64,000 nt of DNA, from the NCBI RefSeq assembly GCF_048264025.1, contig NZ_JBLXDN010000006.1, positions 113,913 to 177,912 on the forward strand. Direction: 5' to 3'. The stretch comes from Nitrincola sp048264025 (GTDB lineage: Bacteria; Pseudomonadota; Gammaproteobacteria; Pseudomonadales; Balneatricaceae). The notes below the pieces were generated by a model. That model did no database searches. It saw nothing but the letters and a program-made list of their open reading frames with translations, and had not been told where the DNA came from. Below, piece by piece: positions 25,308-34,245 of the stretch. The first letter of the stretch is position 1; every line of letters starts with the position of its first letter. The position numbers and the translations under genes were made by a program.

Positions 25308-26375
25308 TTATTCACCTCTCCCTGTTTGTTCGGCATGTGAGGCTTTTGCGTACGTATCAATGTATTGGTTTAGCACAGGTTTAGCCGTGTATCGGGCTAG
25401 CAGTTCTTGATAGCCTTGTGTGATTAGAGCCTGCATGAGTGCGTCATCGGCTGCCAGTGTCATTACCGCCTCTTTTAAGGCCGTGGCGCTGTGTTTGTCA
25501 TACATCAAACAGGTTCGATTATGCTCCGTGATGGCAAGCGCTCCCTGTGAGTCAGAGGTTATCAGCGGTAACTGATGTGACCAGGCTTCCAGCAACACAC
25601 TGCCAAAGGGTTCATGCCGTGAGGGTACCAGGAAAATATCACTGCCATAACAGAAGTCAGAGATGTTGTTCTGCCAGCCGGTAAAGATAACGCGATGCTG
25701 AACACCTAAGGTTTCGGTTAACTGTTTCAGATGACTTTCTTCCGGACCCGTACCGACGATCAGGTAAACGTAGTGTTCCGGCAGCAGCTTGATAGCTTGA
25801 ATGGCCGTGTCCAGTCCTTTGACACTATGTAACCTGGCCGGCGTGATGATAACTGTTTTACCGGTTAATCCCATCGTTTTTCTGAGTTGTTCAGACTCCA
25901 TTGGGTCTTTTGCTGCCGGTAGGTTAACGAAGTTAGGTATGCATGAAAGATGCGCCGGGTTCCAGCCAGCTTCTTTAATGTGCTGGCATAGGTCCTCTGT
26001 GGCGCCGACCAGCCAGTCCATGCTTTTGTAGTATTTCAGGGCATAGTAGCCACCCAGTCGACCTATTTTAGCGCCATGGCCGGTTTTGGGGGTCAAGCTG
26101 GCTGCACGGTTCATCCAGCATTGAATAATGTCAGCTTTCTCCAGATAGGAGATTTTTTTGATCCGATACCGAGTAATCAGATCAAAACTGGAGCGAAAGC
26201 CCAGGGGGTAGGTCTTGATGTCGCTACGGCCCAGTTGCTCTTCCAGCCAGGAGCCCTTGCGTACCAAGGCAATCACTTCAATGCCCTCAAAGCGGTTCAG
26301 CTCAATACAGAAGCGCAAAAAGTGTGCTTCGGCACCGCCAGCATGTTGTGCACCGCAGATCTGGAGGACCTTCAT
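25308..26375 (-). CDS. GT4-family glycosyltransferase
   Basis: 355 residues, GT-B. N-terminal ICGAQHAGGAEAHFLRFC, hinge TPARLHSVKGLDTAIQAI, donor site PSRHEPFGSVLLEAWSHQLPLIT (EX7E). ATG overlaps the lpxL-type stop by ATGA, so acyltransferase, this gene and the WaaE-like gene form one minus-strand operon. Probably an LPS core transferase of the WaaG type; specificity not determined. Confidence 0.87.
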   Translation of the reverse strand: MKVLQICGAQHAGGAEAHFLRFCIELNRFEGIEVIALVRKGSWLEEQLGRSDIKTYPLGFRSSFDLITRYRIKKISYLEKADIIQCWMNRAASLTPKTGHGAKIGRLGGYYALKYYKSMDWLVGATEDLCQHIKEAGWNPAHLSCIPNFVNLPAAKDPMESEQLRKTMGLTGKTVIITPARLHSVKGLDTAIQAIKLLPEHYVYLIVGTGPEESHLKQLTETLGVQHRVIFTGWQNNISDFCYGSDIFLVPSRHEPFGSVLLEAWSHQLPLITSDSQGALAITEHNRTCLMYDKHSATALKEAVMTLAADDALMQALITQGYQELLARYTAKPVLNQYIDTYAKASHAEQTGRGE

Positions 26376-27316
26376 GACGTCTTACTCTCAGTTTGTGACG
26401 GGGACCGGTATAAATAATTCTTACCCTTCGGGTGGCTCTTGAAACGCCGGTGTACCCACATATATTGGGCTGGGTCTTTACGTATGGCGGTTTCGATAGC
26501 CTGATTGATCAGGCTGGCATCATCTTGCAGGTCACCCGTCGGGAAGGGCTCAATGGCGGGGTAAAGTTCCAGTTCATATTGGCCGCTTTCGGTACGATGC
26601 TGTGCCAACATGAGTAGGGGGGAATCATTCAGCTTCGCCAGCCGAGTGGTGGCCGTTAATGTGGCGGCGGGAACACCGAAGAAAGGTACAAATACTGACT
26701 GTTTCATGCCAAAGTCTTGATCCGGTGCATACCAGATAATCTCATTATTTTTCAATTTACGGATCACGCTGCGAAAGTCGGAACGGTCAATATTATGTGT
26801 GAAACGGGCGCGTCCATTGTAAATGATGCGATCAAGCAGCGGGTTGTTGTTGGGGCGGTAAAGTGTATTGAGTGGATAGTGAAATGAGAATAACAACCCT
26901 CCCAGATCGAGGGTTGAAAAGTGTGCTCCAAGCATGATGACACCCTTACCTTTGGCCAGTGCGGCATCCAGATGTTCCTGGCCTTTCAGGGTAACACGTT
27001 GCTTGAACCATGACTCCGGAGCCCACCAGGCCATAGCGGCTTCCATTAGGCCAATGCCGTTATGATGAAATACTTTTTTGAACATTTTTTGATGTTCAGC
27101 ATCACTTAGATCAGGAAAGCACAGGTGTAGGTTTGTATGAGTGACATGGCGTCGTTCACGGGCCAGGTGGCTAAGCAGCCAGCCAAAACCAGCACCAATA
27201 TGCAGTTGCCAGCGATACGGCAGGAGTACAAGTAAGCGCAGCAAGCCAACCCAGAGCAGTGTTGGCCATAGGTTAGGTTGTTTAAGTAACTGTAAGGGTT
27301 TCTTATGGGTCGCCAC
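26372..27316 (-). CDS. lpxL: Lipid A late acyltransferase (LpxL/HtrB family)
   Basis: 314-residue inner-membrane acyltransferase that adds a secondary acyl chain to Kdo2-lipid A. An N-terminal membrane anchor (WPTLLWVGLLRLLVLLP) and the catalytic HX4D motif (GAHFSTLDLGG) followed by LYRPNNNPLLDRI are diagnostic. GTG start at 27316. Divergent from msbA, as expected for coordinated lipid A synthesis and export. LpxL versus LpxM/LpxP cannot be settled from sequence alone. Confidence 0.9.
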   Translation of the reverse strand: MATHKKPLQLLKQPNLWPTLLWVGLLRLLVLLPYRWQLHIGAGFGWLLSHLARERRHVTHTNLHLCFPDLSDAEHQKMFKKVFHHNGIGLMEAAMAWWAPESWFKQRVTLKGQEHLDAALAKGKGVIMLGAHFSTLDLGGLLFSFHYPLNTLYRPNNNPLLDRIIYNGRARFTHNIDRSDFRSVIRKLKNNEIIWYAPDQDFGMKQSVFVPFFGVPAATLTATTRLAKLNDSPLLMLAQHRTESGQYELELYPAIEPFPTGDLQDDASLINQAIETAIRKDPAQYMWVHRRFKSHPKGKNYLYRSPSQTESKTS

Positions 27317-27421
27317 GTTTTTTCACTGATTCAGAACAACTGGTGTTACATTCTAACCTGATATCTGTGGCGTGTGCAGTTATACTACGGCTTTTGTGTG
27401 AGTCACCGGTGAGAGAGAAGT

Positions 27422-29179
27422 ATGCAGAGAAATACTAATAACCAGGTTGCATCGGGTTGGGACGTGTATAAGCGACTGCTCAGTTATGTGCGTGGTCATT
27501 GGCCAATGTTTATACTCGCATTTACCGGTTTTGTGCTTTATGCCGGGTCGCAGACAGCGGCAGCCAAGTGGCTGGAAAGCTTCATTGATGCGGTGGAGAA
27601 GGGTAATCTGGATCACCGTTTCTGGCTGGCTTTAGCAATCATTTTTATCTTTTTGATACGAGGTCTAGGAACGCTGCTGGGTAACTATGGCTTCTCCTAT
27701 GTTGCCCGTGCCGTGGTGAGTCGTCTGCGGTGTCAGATGTTTGATCACTTGTTAGTGCTGCCCTGTGCCTTTTACCAGCAGCATACCTCGGCGGAGCTGT
27801 TGTCACGCTTAACCTACAATGTGGAGCAGGTAACAGGTGCGGCGACCGACGCCTTGAAAACGGCTGTGCGTGAAGGGCTCACAGTGGTTGGCTTGTTCGG
27901 CTATATGTTGTTTCTTAACTGGAAGCTGACCATGCTGTTTGTGGTGGTGGCACCTTTGGTGGGTGCTGTAGTTGCCTTGGCTTCCAAACGTCTGCGTCGT
28001 CTCAGTCATGGTATTCAGGATTCAGTGGGCGATATTTCTTCAGCCGCTTCAGAAGCGATCAAAGGCTATCAGGTAGTGCGCATATTTGGTGGCGCTGAGG
28101 CTGAGCGTACCCGCTTTAACCGTGTATCTGAACGCAACCGCCGCCAGTTTATGAAGATGGTGGTCACTCAATCGATCACGACGCCGGTGGTGCAGATGTT
28201 GGTGGCAGCCGTGGTAGCCTTATTGACCTACATTGCCATGTCTCCGGCTTTGGTGGCCTCCATGACGACAGGGCAATTTATCGCCTTTATCTCGGCGGCA
28301 TCATTGATGGCCAAGCCGATCCGACAGCTAACCGAAATCAATAGTACGGTGCAAAAAGGGATCGCGGCGGCAGAAAGTTTTTTTTCGTTGTTTGATGAAC
28401 TCCCAGAGCATAATACCGGTTCGCAAACGCTGACTGCTGCACAGGGACGTATTGAATTTAAATCTGTTTCCTTTACTTACCCACAGAGTGAAGAGCCTGC
28501 ATTGAAGCAGGTCAGTTTTTGTATTGAGCCAGGTGAAACTGTCGCACTGGTGGGGCGTTCAGGCAGCGGCAAGTCAACCCTCGCTGGTTTGCTACCACGT
28601 TTTTATGATGTGGTTGACGGCGAAATTTTGCTGGATGATCGGCCGCTATCCGACTATACGTTGGACAGCCTGCGCAGTCAGATTGCCTTGGTGAATCAGC
28701 ATGTGGTGCTATTTGAAGGCAGTATCGCTGAAAATATAGCCTATGGGGCGTTGGCGGGGGCTTCTGATGAGGCGATTCGTGCGGCAGCGGATGCCGCCAT
28801 GGTATTAGAGTTTGCGGATCGTTTGCCTCTGGGGCTGAATACCCTGGTTGGTGAGAATGGGCTGTTACTGTCTGGTGGGCAGCGTCAGCGTATTGCCATA
28901 GCACGAGCCATTCTTAAAGACGCGCCCTTGCTTATATTGGACGAAGCGACCTCAGCTCTGGATACCGAGTCAGAGCGTTATATTCAAACAGCACTTGAGC
29001 ATGTGGTTAAGGACCGGACCACGCTAGTGATTGCTCATCGTCTATCAACCATAGAACGCGCCGATCGCATCCTGGTTATGGAAAATGGTGTAGTGATCGA
29101 GCAGGGCAACCATACCGAACTGCTGGCGCAAGGTGGCAGTTATGCGCGTCTTTATAATATGCAATTTAATCAGCCTTGA
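27422..29179 (+). CDS. msbA: Lipid A/LPS flippase MsbA
   Basis: 585-residue half-type ABC exporter. Six transmembrane helices in the N-terminal 320 residues are followed by an ATPase domain with Walker A GRSGSGKST, signature LSGGQRQRIAIARAI, Walker B LLILDEATSALD and the H-loop IAHRLSTIERAD. Moves core-lipid A across the inner membrane. Length matches E. coli MsbA (582), and the LPS neighbours (lpxL, waaA) support MsbA over other exporters. Confidence 0.94.
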   Translation: MQRNTNNQVASGWDVYKRLLSYVRGHWPMFILAFTGFVLYAGSQTAAAKWLESFIDAVEKGNLDHRFWLALAIIFIFLIRGLGTLLGNYGFSYVARAVVSRLRCQMFDHLLVLPCAFYQQHTSAELLSRLTYNVEQVTGAATDALKTAVREGLTVVGLFGYMLFLNWKLTMLFVVVAPLVGAVVALASKRLRRLSHGIQDSVGDISSAASEAIKGYQVVRIFGGAEAERTRFNRVSERNRRQFMKMVVTQSITTPVVQMLVAAVVALLTYIAMSPALVASMTTGQFIAFISAASLMAKPIRQLTEINSTVQKGIAAAESFFSLFDELPEHNTGSQTLTAAQGRIEFKSVSFTYPQSEEPALKQVSFCIEPGETVALVGRSGSGKSTLAGLLPRFYDVVDGEILLDDRPLSDYTLDSLRSQIALVNQHVVLFEGSIAENIAYGALAGASDEAIRAAADAAMVLEFADRLPLGLNTLVGENGLLLSGGQRQRIAIARAILKDAPLLILDEATSALDTESERYIQTALEHVVKDRTTLVIAHRLSTIERADRILVMENGVVIEQGNHTELLAQGGSYARLYNMQFNQP

Positions 29180-29182
29180 GCG

Positions 29183-30667
29183 ATGAGATTGATGAAGGGT
29201 ATTTCAGCGCTGGGTGATACCGCTGGCAAAGTCTGGCTGTTACTGCTGATCAATGCGCTGCTCTGGGCGCTGCTGCCTTGGCTGAGCGCCTACAGCTTGC
29301 CACTGGATGTGGTCGAAGGGTTATTCTGGGGGCAGGAATGGCAGTGGGGCTATTATAAACACCCACCACTGCCGTCCTGGCTGGTGCAATTGTCCTGGTT
29401 GGCCTTGGCCGATTTGGGTCCTTTTTTGCTCAGTCAGTTGACTATATTAACAACTCTGTTGTTTGTCTGGTTGCTGGGTTTGCGCTTACTGGGCGGTGAA
29501 AAAGCCGCGTTAGGAACCTTGTTGCTGCTGGGTGTTTACTATTTCACTTGGCCGACGCCGGAATACAATCATAATATCGCTCAAATGCCTTTCTGGGCCG
29601 CTGCCACCTACTTTTATCACTGTGCTATAACCGATGGACGCTATCGCAGTTGGCTGTTAGTCGGTCTGTTTGCTGGTCTGGGTTTGCTGACCAAATACGT
29701 CATGGTGGTGTTGTTGGCGGCGATGTTTCTGCACTTGCTGACACAGCAAGAGGCCAGAAAACAGTTGTTACGCTGGCCGCTCTGGAGTGGCGTATTGTTA
29801 ATGGCTGCGATTTTTCTACCCCATCTGTTATGGTTGATTCAACATGACTTCTTACCGCTGTCTTATGCTGGAAAACGCTCCGGCGGTGCGGCTGGGCTTG
29901 AGGCTCACCTGCTGGGCCCGTTAAAGTTTTTGCTGGTGCAGTTGCTTGATCATCTGCCGTTAGTGCTGTTGCTGGCCGCTTCCGGGTTTTTTACCAGCTC
30001 ACTTTGGTGTCGTGATCAGGCTGATGTACAAGCCAAGTGGTTCCTTTTTTGTTTGGGCTTAGGGCCGGCGTTGTTGACCGCATTGGGTGCCGGTTTGACT
30101 GGGACTGGGTTGCGGGATATGTGGGGAACGCCGATGTGGAATCTCTCGGGCCTGTTGCTGGCGGCTTGGCTGATTACACCCTTAGCAGCACTGCAGCAGA
30201 AAAAACTGCTGCGTAATACCCTGGTGATGGTGCTGCTGCTAGTGATGTTGCGGTTGATGGATATGAGTCTGCTACCCTACCTGAAAGATAAGCCCTCACG
30301 TATTGCCTGGCCGGATAAGGCCATGGCGGTTGAGTTGGAGAAGATCTGGGCTGACCAGACAGGCTGTCCGCTGGATATTGTCGCATCTGAATACTGGCTG
30401 GGTGGATTGATGGCGTTACGGGCATCCACACAGCCTTCAGTGCTGATTGATGGGCGTCTGGATTACAGTCCGTGGATTGATGAGGCGCGTTTGACGCAAT
30501 CCGGAGCACTGCTCATTTGGCAGCAGGGTGATGAAGTACCCACTGATTTGGCTTGGCTGGGTGCTATTGCTGCACAGGGGGCGATAACCTTGGACTGGCC
30601 GATGGGTTCGGCGGCGCCTTTGCAGTTACATTGGGCCGTTGTGGCACCGGCCTATTCGTGTGACTGA
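29183..30667 (+). CDS. GT39/PMT-family membrane glycosyltransferase, ArnT/FlmK-like
   Basis: 494-residue integral membrane enzyme with about ten hydrophobic helices and the PMT-family loop EGLFWGQEWQWGYYKHPPLP (about residues 46-65) with acidic residue and HPP motif. Members such as ArnT and FlmK take a sugar from undecaprenyl phosphate and place it on lipid A in the periplasm. It starts 4 bp after msbA, in the same operon, which fits a lipid A substrate. Tail overlaps the convergent waaA by 16 bp. See finding on the GT2-GtrA-deacetylase genes at 32036-34223. Confidence 0.82.
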   Translation: MRLMKGISALGDTAGKVWLLLLINALLWALLPWLSAYSLPLDVVEGLFWGQEWQWGYYKHPPLPSWLVQLSWLALADLGPFLLSQLTILTTLLFVWLLGLRLLGGEKAALGTLLLLGVYYFTWPTPEYNHNIAQMPFWAAATYFYHCAITDGRYRSWLLVGLFAGLGLLTKYVMVVLLAAMFLHLLTQQEARKQLLRWPLWSGVLLMAAIFLPHLLWLIQHDFLPLSYAGKRSGGAAGLEAHLLGPLKFLLVQLLDHLPLVLLLAASGFFTSSLWCRDQADVQAKWFLFCLGLGPALLTALGAGLTGTGLRDMWGTPMWNLSGLLLAAWLITPLAALQQKKLLRNTLVMVLLLVMLRLMDMSLLPYLKDKPSRIAWPDKAMAVELEKIWADQTGCPLDIVASEYWLGGLMALRASTQPSVLIDGRLDYSPWIDEARLTQSGALLIWQQGDEVPTDLAWLGAIAAQGAITLDWPMGSAAPLQLHWAVVAPAYSCD

Positions 30668-31947
30668 TTGGGTGGTGTGTTCAGCAGTGCTTCCAGTTCG
30701 GTTTCAAGTCGACCGAGTGCGCCAGCATGGCTGGCAACATAGTGTTGGGCGGCTTGTCCAGCCTGAGTGGCACTCTCAGAGTTGCTTAGCCAATGCTGTA
30801 CTTGTGTCATCACTGCCTTGGCATTGTTAACTTGTACCAGTGCGCCAGCCGAAGCCAGTCCTTGGGTGATGGCGGCGAAATTAAAGGTATGTAAGCCGGT
30901 AATTATCGGTTTACCCAACAAGGCCGGTTCCAGCGGATTGTGTCCTCCACGCTCAATCAGTGAGCCGCCAACAAATACAATATCGGCGGCACTGCAAAAA
31001 GACATCAGTTCCCCCATGGTATCAGCCAGATAAATCTGAGTAGCGGGGCTGGCAAGACTATCCTGGCTACGTCTGGCATAGCGCAGGCCGGACGCCAGGC
31101 AGAGCTGGGCAACTGCATTAAATCGCTCGGGATGACGGGGCACCAGTACAATCAATAGATCAGGATAGACCGCCAGCAGCGCCGGCAGGCTTGCCAGAAG
31201 CTGGGATTCTTCATCATCATGGGTGCTGGCGGCCAGGAGTACCGGGCGTGATGTACCCCAGTGCTGTCGGAGTTGCTGAGCGGCATCGGCCCATTGTGGG
31301 TTAATTTCCACATCAAATTTGATGCTGCCGATCACCTTGAGTCGGGCCGGGTCCAGACCTAGTACCTTGAAACGTTCACCATCTGTGTGATCCTGTACGG
31401 CAACCCGACTGAGTCGATTAAGCATGTCGCGGGTCAGACTGGAAAAACGTGCGTAACCGCGTGCGGAGCGTTCCGATAAACGTGCATTGGCTAATAAAGT
31501 TGGAATCTGTTTGCGCTGGCATTGTCTTAAGAAGTTAGGCCAGAGTTCAGTTTCCACTATGATACAGGCGCGTGGTCGGGTGATGTTAATAAAGCGGCTC
31601 ATGGCCCAGGGTAGATCGTAAGGGCAGTAGCGGTGCGCTACCTGTTCGCCGAATAGTTGCTTGACCCGGTCGGCTCCAGTGGGGGTCATGGTAGTGATGA
31701 GAACCGGAATCTCTGGGTGCTGCTGTAAAAAACGGCGGATCAAGGTGGCTACGGCTTGTACCTCTCCGACTGAGACGGCGTGTATCCACAGGGGAGCTGT
31801 GGTGGAGGCCAAGCGTGGGGTAAAACCCAATCGCTCTGTCCAGCGTTGTCGATAAGCCGGTGCGCGCTGGCCACGAAGCCATAAACGGATCAGAATGGAT
31901 GGCAATAACAGGTGCAGTACAAGAGTGTAAATATAACGACTTATCAT
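30652..31947 (-). CDS. waaA: Kdo transferase WaaA (KdtA)
   Basis: 431 residues (E. coli 425). Transfers Kdo from CMP-Kdo to lipid IVA. N-terminal hydrophobic anchor (LVLHLLLPSILIRLWLRG), then WIHAVSVGEVQA, RACIIVETELWPN (catalytic glutamates) and C-terminal VFVGGSLIERGGHNPLEPALLGKP are family signatures. Single minus-strand gene between two plus-strand blocks. Confidence 0.96.
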   Translation of the reverse strand: MISRYIYTLVLHLLLPSILIRLWLRGQRAPAYRQRWTERLGFTPRLASTTAPLWIHAVSVGEVQAVATLIRRFLQQHPEIPVLITTMTPTGADRVKQLFGEQVAHRYCPYDLPWAMSRFINITRPRACIIVETELWPNFLRQCQRKQIPTLLANARLSERSARGYARFSSLTRDMLNRLSRVAVQDHTDGERFKVLGLDPARLKVIGSIKFDVEINPQWADAAQQLRQHWGTSRPVLLAASTHDDEESQLLASLPALLAVYPDLLIVLVPRHPERFNAVAQLCLASGLRYARRSQDSLASPATQIYLADTMGELMSFCSAADIVFVGGSLIERGGHNPLEPALLGKPIITGLHTFNFAAITQGLASAGALVQVNNAKAVMTQVQHWLSNSESATQAGQAAQHYVASHAGALGRLETELEALLNTPPNQSHE

Positions 31948-32035
31948 AGGGTTTGCTGGCTATCCGGTGCGCAATTCAAAGATATAGTTTACCATTAACT
32001 CTCAAAGTCTGTAGGACTTGAAACTGGATAGAATA

Positions 32036-33070
32036 ATGCCCGAAAAAATAACACAACATACCTCGGAATCGGATCCATCATTAACGCCGCGCAAGATGGA
32101 GCTGCCCCCGTCCATCACCTGCATTCTGCCAGCTTATAATGAAGCAGAAAACCTGCAGGAGATGATTCCGTTACTCTGTGAATACCTGCTCCGGTTATCC
32201 AGCCGTTTTGAAGTGCTGGTAGTGGATGATGGCAGCCGTGATGCCACCTCTGCTGTGGCGATTCAGTTGGCTGAACAGTATCCTGTGTCGCTGATTCGAC
32301 TGTCGCGCAACTTCGGTAAAGAGGCGGCTATGAGCGCCGGTCTTGATCATGCCGATTCGGATCTGGTAATCCTGATGGACTCGGATATGCAGCACCCGGT
32401 AGATATGCTGGAAGTCTTTTATCAGCACTGGCTGGAAGGCTATGACATGATCTACGGCATACGTGCAGACCGGTCGGATGAACATCCTATCAAGCGCCGG
32501 ATGACCCGTTTTTTCTACCATATGCTCAGTCAGAGTGCTGATGTTGAAATTCAGGCAGATGCTGGTGATTTCCGTATGATGGATGCCAAGGTGGTACGCG
32601 CTTTGCGGGCCTTGCCAGAGCGTAAGCGGATGATGAAAGGGTTGTTTGCCTGGGTCGGGTTTCGTAGCATCGGCGTGCCTTTTCAGGTCGCCCCTCGTTT
32701 CAGTGGTGAAACAACCTTCGGTATCCGCCGTCTTTCCTCACTGGCCCTGACGGGCATTACCGCTTTTAGTAGTACGCCTTTGCGCATCTGGATGTTTATT
32801 GGTGCCGGGATCTCCTGCCTGGCAATTACTTATGCGGTCATCGTAGTACTTAGAACAATGATCTGGGGCGTGGATGTTCCCGGATGGCCAACCTTGGTGG
32901 CCGGTATTGGTTTTCTGGGTGGCGTGCAATTGCTGTCGGTCGGAGTGTTGGGGGAATATGTGGCGCGGATCTTCTCTGAGGTGAAGGCGCGGCCTGTGTA
33001 TCTTATTTCAGACTACCATCCTACGACAGTACCTAAAAAAATTGATCAAAAATCTGAGTCTGTTGATTGA
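32036..33070 (+). CDS. GT2-family polyprenyl-phosphate glycosyltransferase (GtrB/FlmF2/DPM1-like)
   Basis: 344 residues from the ATG at 32036; a TTG six codons upstream is less likely because its GGA is too close. Cytoplasmic GT-A domain with ILPAYNEAENLQEMIP, VVDDGSRDAT, the LMDSDMQHP metal site and RLSRNFGKEAAMSAGLDHA. Two C-terminal membrane helices (about 255-305) follow. This is the layout of ArnC, GtrB and Francisella FlmF2, which load a sugar on undecaprenyl phosphate. Stop overlaps the GtrA start (TGATG). Confidence 0.88.
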   Translation: MPEKITQHTSESDPSLTPRKMELPPSITCILPAYNEAENLQEMIPLLCEYLLRLSSRFEVLVVDDGSRDATSAVAIQLAEQYPVSLIRLSRNFGKEAAMSAGLDHADSDLVILMDSDMQHPVDMLEVFYQHWLEGYDMIYGIRADRSDEHPIKRRMTRFFYHMLSQSADVEIQADAGDFRMMDAKVVRALRALPERKRMMKGLFAWVGFRSIGVPFQVAPRFSGETTFGIRRLSSLALTGITAFSSTPLRIWMFIGAGISCLAITYAVIVVLRTMIWGVDVPGWPTLVAGIGFLGGVQLLSVGVLGEYVARIFSEVKARPVYLISDYHPTTVPKKIDQKSESVD

Positions 33071-33441
33071 TGCTAGCTCAGATTTCACGTTTTATTGGGG
33101 TCGGTGTCGCCGCGCTGATAGTTCATTGGCTAGTGGTTAGACTGCTGGTGCCGTTAGGATTGGTACCGCTGATTGCTAATGTATTTGGCTTTGCTGTCGC
33201 GTTCAATGTTAGCTATTTCGGTCATCGTAAGTTGACTTTCAGAGCCGAAGAGTTGAGCCATTCACGCACCTTGCCGCGCTTTGCTTCGGTCGCGTTGGGC
33301 AGCTTTGCCGTGAATGAGAGCCTATATGCCTTGCTGCTGACCTTTTCGCCTTTACGTTATGACCTGGCGCTGTTCATTGTACTCGGTGTGGTGGCAGTGT
33401 TGACCTACTTGTTCAGCCGTTTCTGGGCTTTTGCGGCATGA
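33070..33441 (+). CDS. GtrA-family small membrane protein
   Basis: 123 residues with four predicted helices (about 5-25, 30-50, 75-95, 98-120) and the GtrA signature FGFAVAFNVSYFGHRKLTF. GtrA-like proteins are thought to flip or present polyprenyl-phosphate sugars. Coupled by overlap to the GT2 gene upstream (1 bp) and the deacetylase gene downstream (ATGA), so the three are made together. Confidence 0.87.
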   Translation: MLAQISRFIGVGVAALIVHWLVVRLLVPLGLVPLIANVFGFAVAFNVSYFGHRKLTFRAEELSHSRTLPRFASVALGSFAVNESLYALLLTFSPLRYDLALFIVLGVVAVLTYLFSRFWAFAA

Positions 33442-34223
33442 AATCCCTGGTTCTGTGTGCCGATGATTTTGGTCTAGCTGCTGACATCAATGAGGGGATT
33501 TTGCAGTTATTGGAGCAGCAGCGTTTGTCAGCGGTCAGCTGCATGACTTGCCTGCCACACTGGAACTCGTCAGCCTCAGTCTTGCATGCTTTCCAGGCGA
33601 AAACAGCCATTGGATTGCATTTTAATCTGACTGAATTACCTCGTGCTTTGCCGTTAGGGCGTCTGATGCAGCAGTCTTTGACTGGCCGACTGGATCACTC
33701 GTGGGTGAGGGATGAACTGCAGCGTCAGTTGGATGATTTTGAAAACGTGTTAGGCTGTCGTCCAGACTTTGTCGATGGCCATCAGCACGTTCAGGTTTTT
33801 CCTGGCGTCCGCCAGGTTTTGATCGAAGTGCTGCAAGCACGTTATACCGGTCAGCAACCCTGGGTGCGTCGGGTTGCTCCCGGTCTGACAGGCCATGACG
33901 CCTTGTTTAAGGCGCTGGTGTTACGTTTGATGAGCACTGGTTTTGCTACACAGATGCGACGACAGCAGTTACCACTGACGCAGGCTTTTGCAGGACTTTA
34001 TTCACTGAATCCCGACGCCGATTTCGCCAGTCTGTTACATGGATGGATTAATCAGTTACCCGATGGCGGCTTGATTATGTGTCATCCAGGTGCCACAGGG
34101 AAAAGTGCAACCGGGCTGGCGCTGACTCGTCAGCGTGAATTGACTTATCTGTCCAGCGACAGCTTCCTGTCACGCTTGCAACAGCAAGCTATCAACCTGA
34201 CATCCACACCAGCCCTGTATTGA
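33438..34223 (+). CDS. YdjC/ChbG/NaxD-type carbohydrate deacetylase
   Basis: 261 residues of the YdjC (ChbG/HpnK) family. Metal/catalytic motifs: ADDFG (D9/D10), GLHFNLTE (H61), DGHQHVQVFP (H115, H117) and MCHPG near the C-terminus. The family removes N-acetyl groups from sugars; NaxD acts on undecaprenyl-P-N-acetylgalactosamine in Francisella, and HpnK on hopanoids. Here it is the third gene of a coupled GT2-GtrA-deacetylase operon, which points to an undecaprenyl-linked sugar as substrate. Convergent with the chemoreceptor gene, 22 bp apart. Confidence 0.85.
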   Translation: MKSLVLCADDFGLAADINEGILQLLEQQRLSAVSCMTCLPHWNSSASVLHAFQAKTAIGLHFNLTELPRALPLGRLMQQSLTGRLDHSWVRDELQRQLDDFENVLGCRPDFVDGHQHVQVFPGVRQVLIEVLQARYTGQQPWVRRVAPGLTGHDALFKALVLRLMSTGFATQMRRQQLPLTQAFAGLYSLNPDADFASLLHGWINQLPDGGLIMCHPGATGKSATGLALTRQRELTYLSSDSFLSRLQQQAINLTSTPALY

Positions 34224-34245
34224 TTTATTGCTCAAAAAACTCCTT

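Noticed and set aside
24533..25360. Longer reading of the WaaE-like gene from 25360.
   Set aside because: Adds 19 residues inside the upstream glycosyltransferase; the ATG at 25303 has a good ribosome site.
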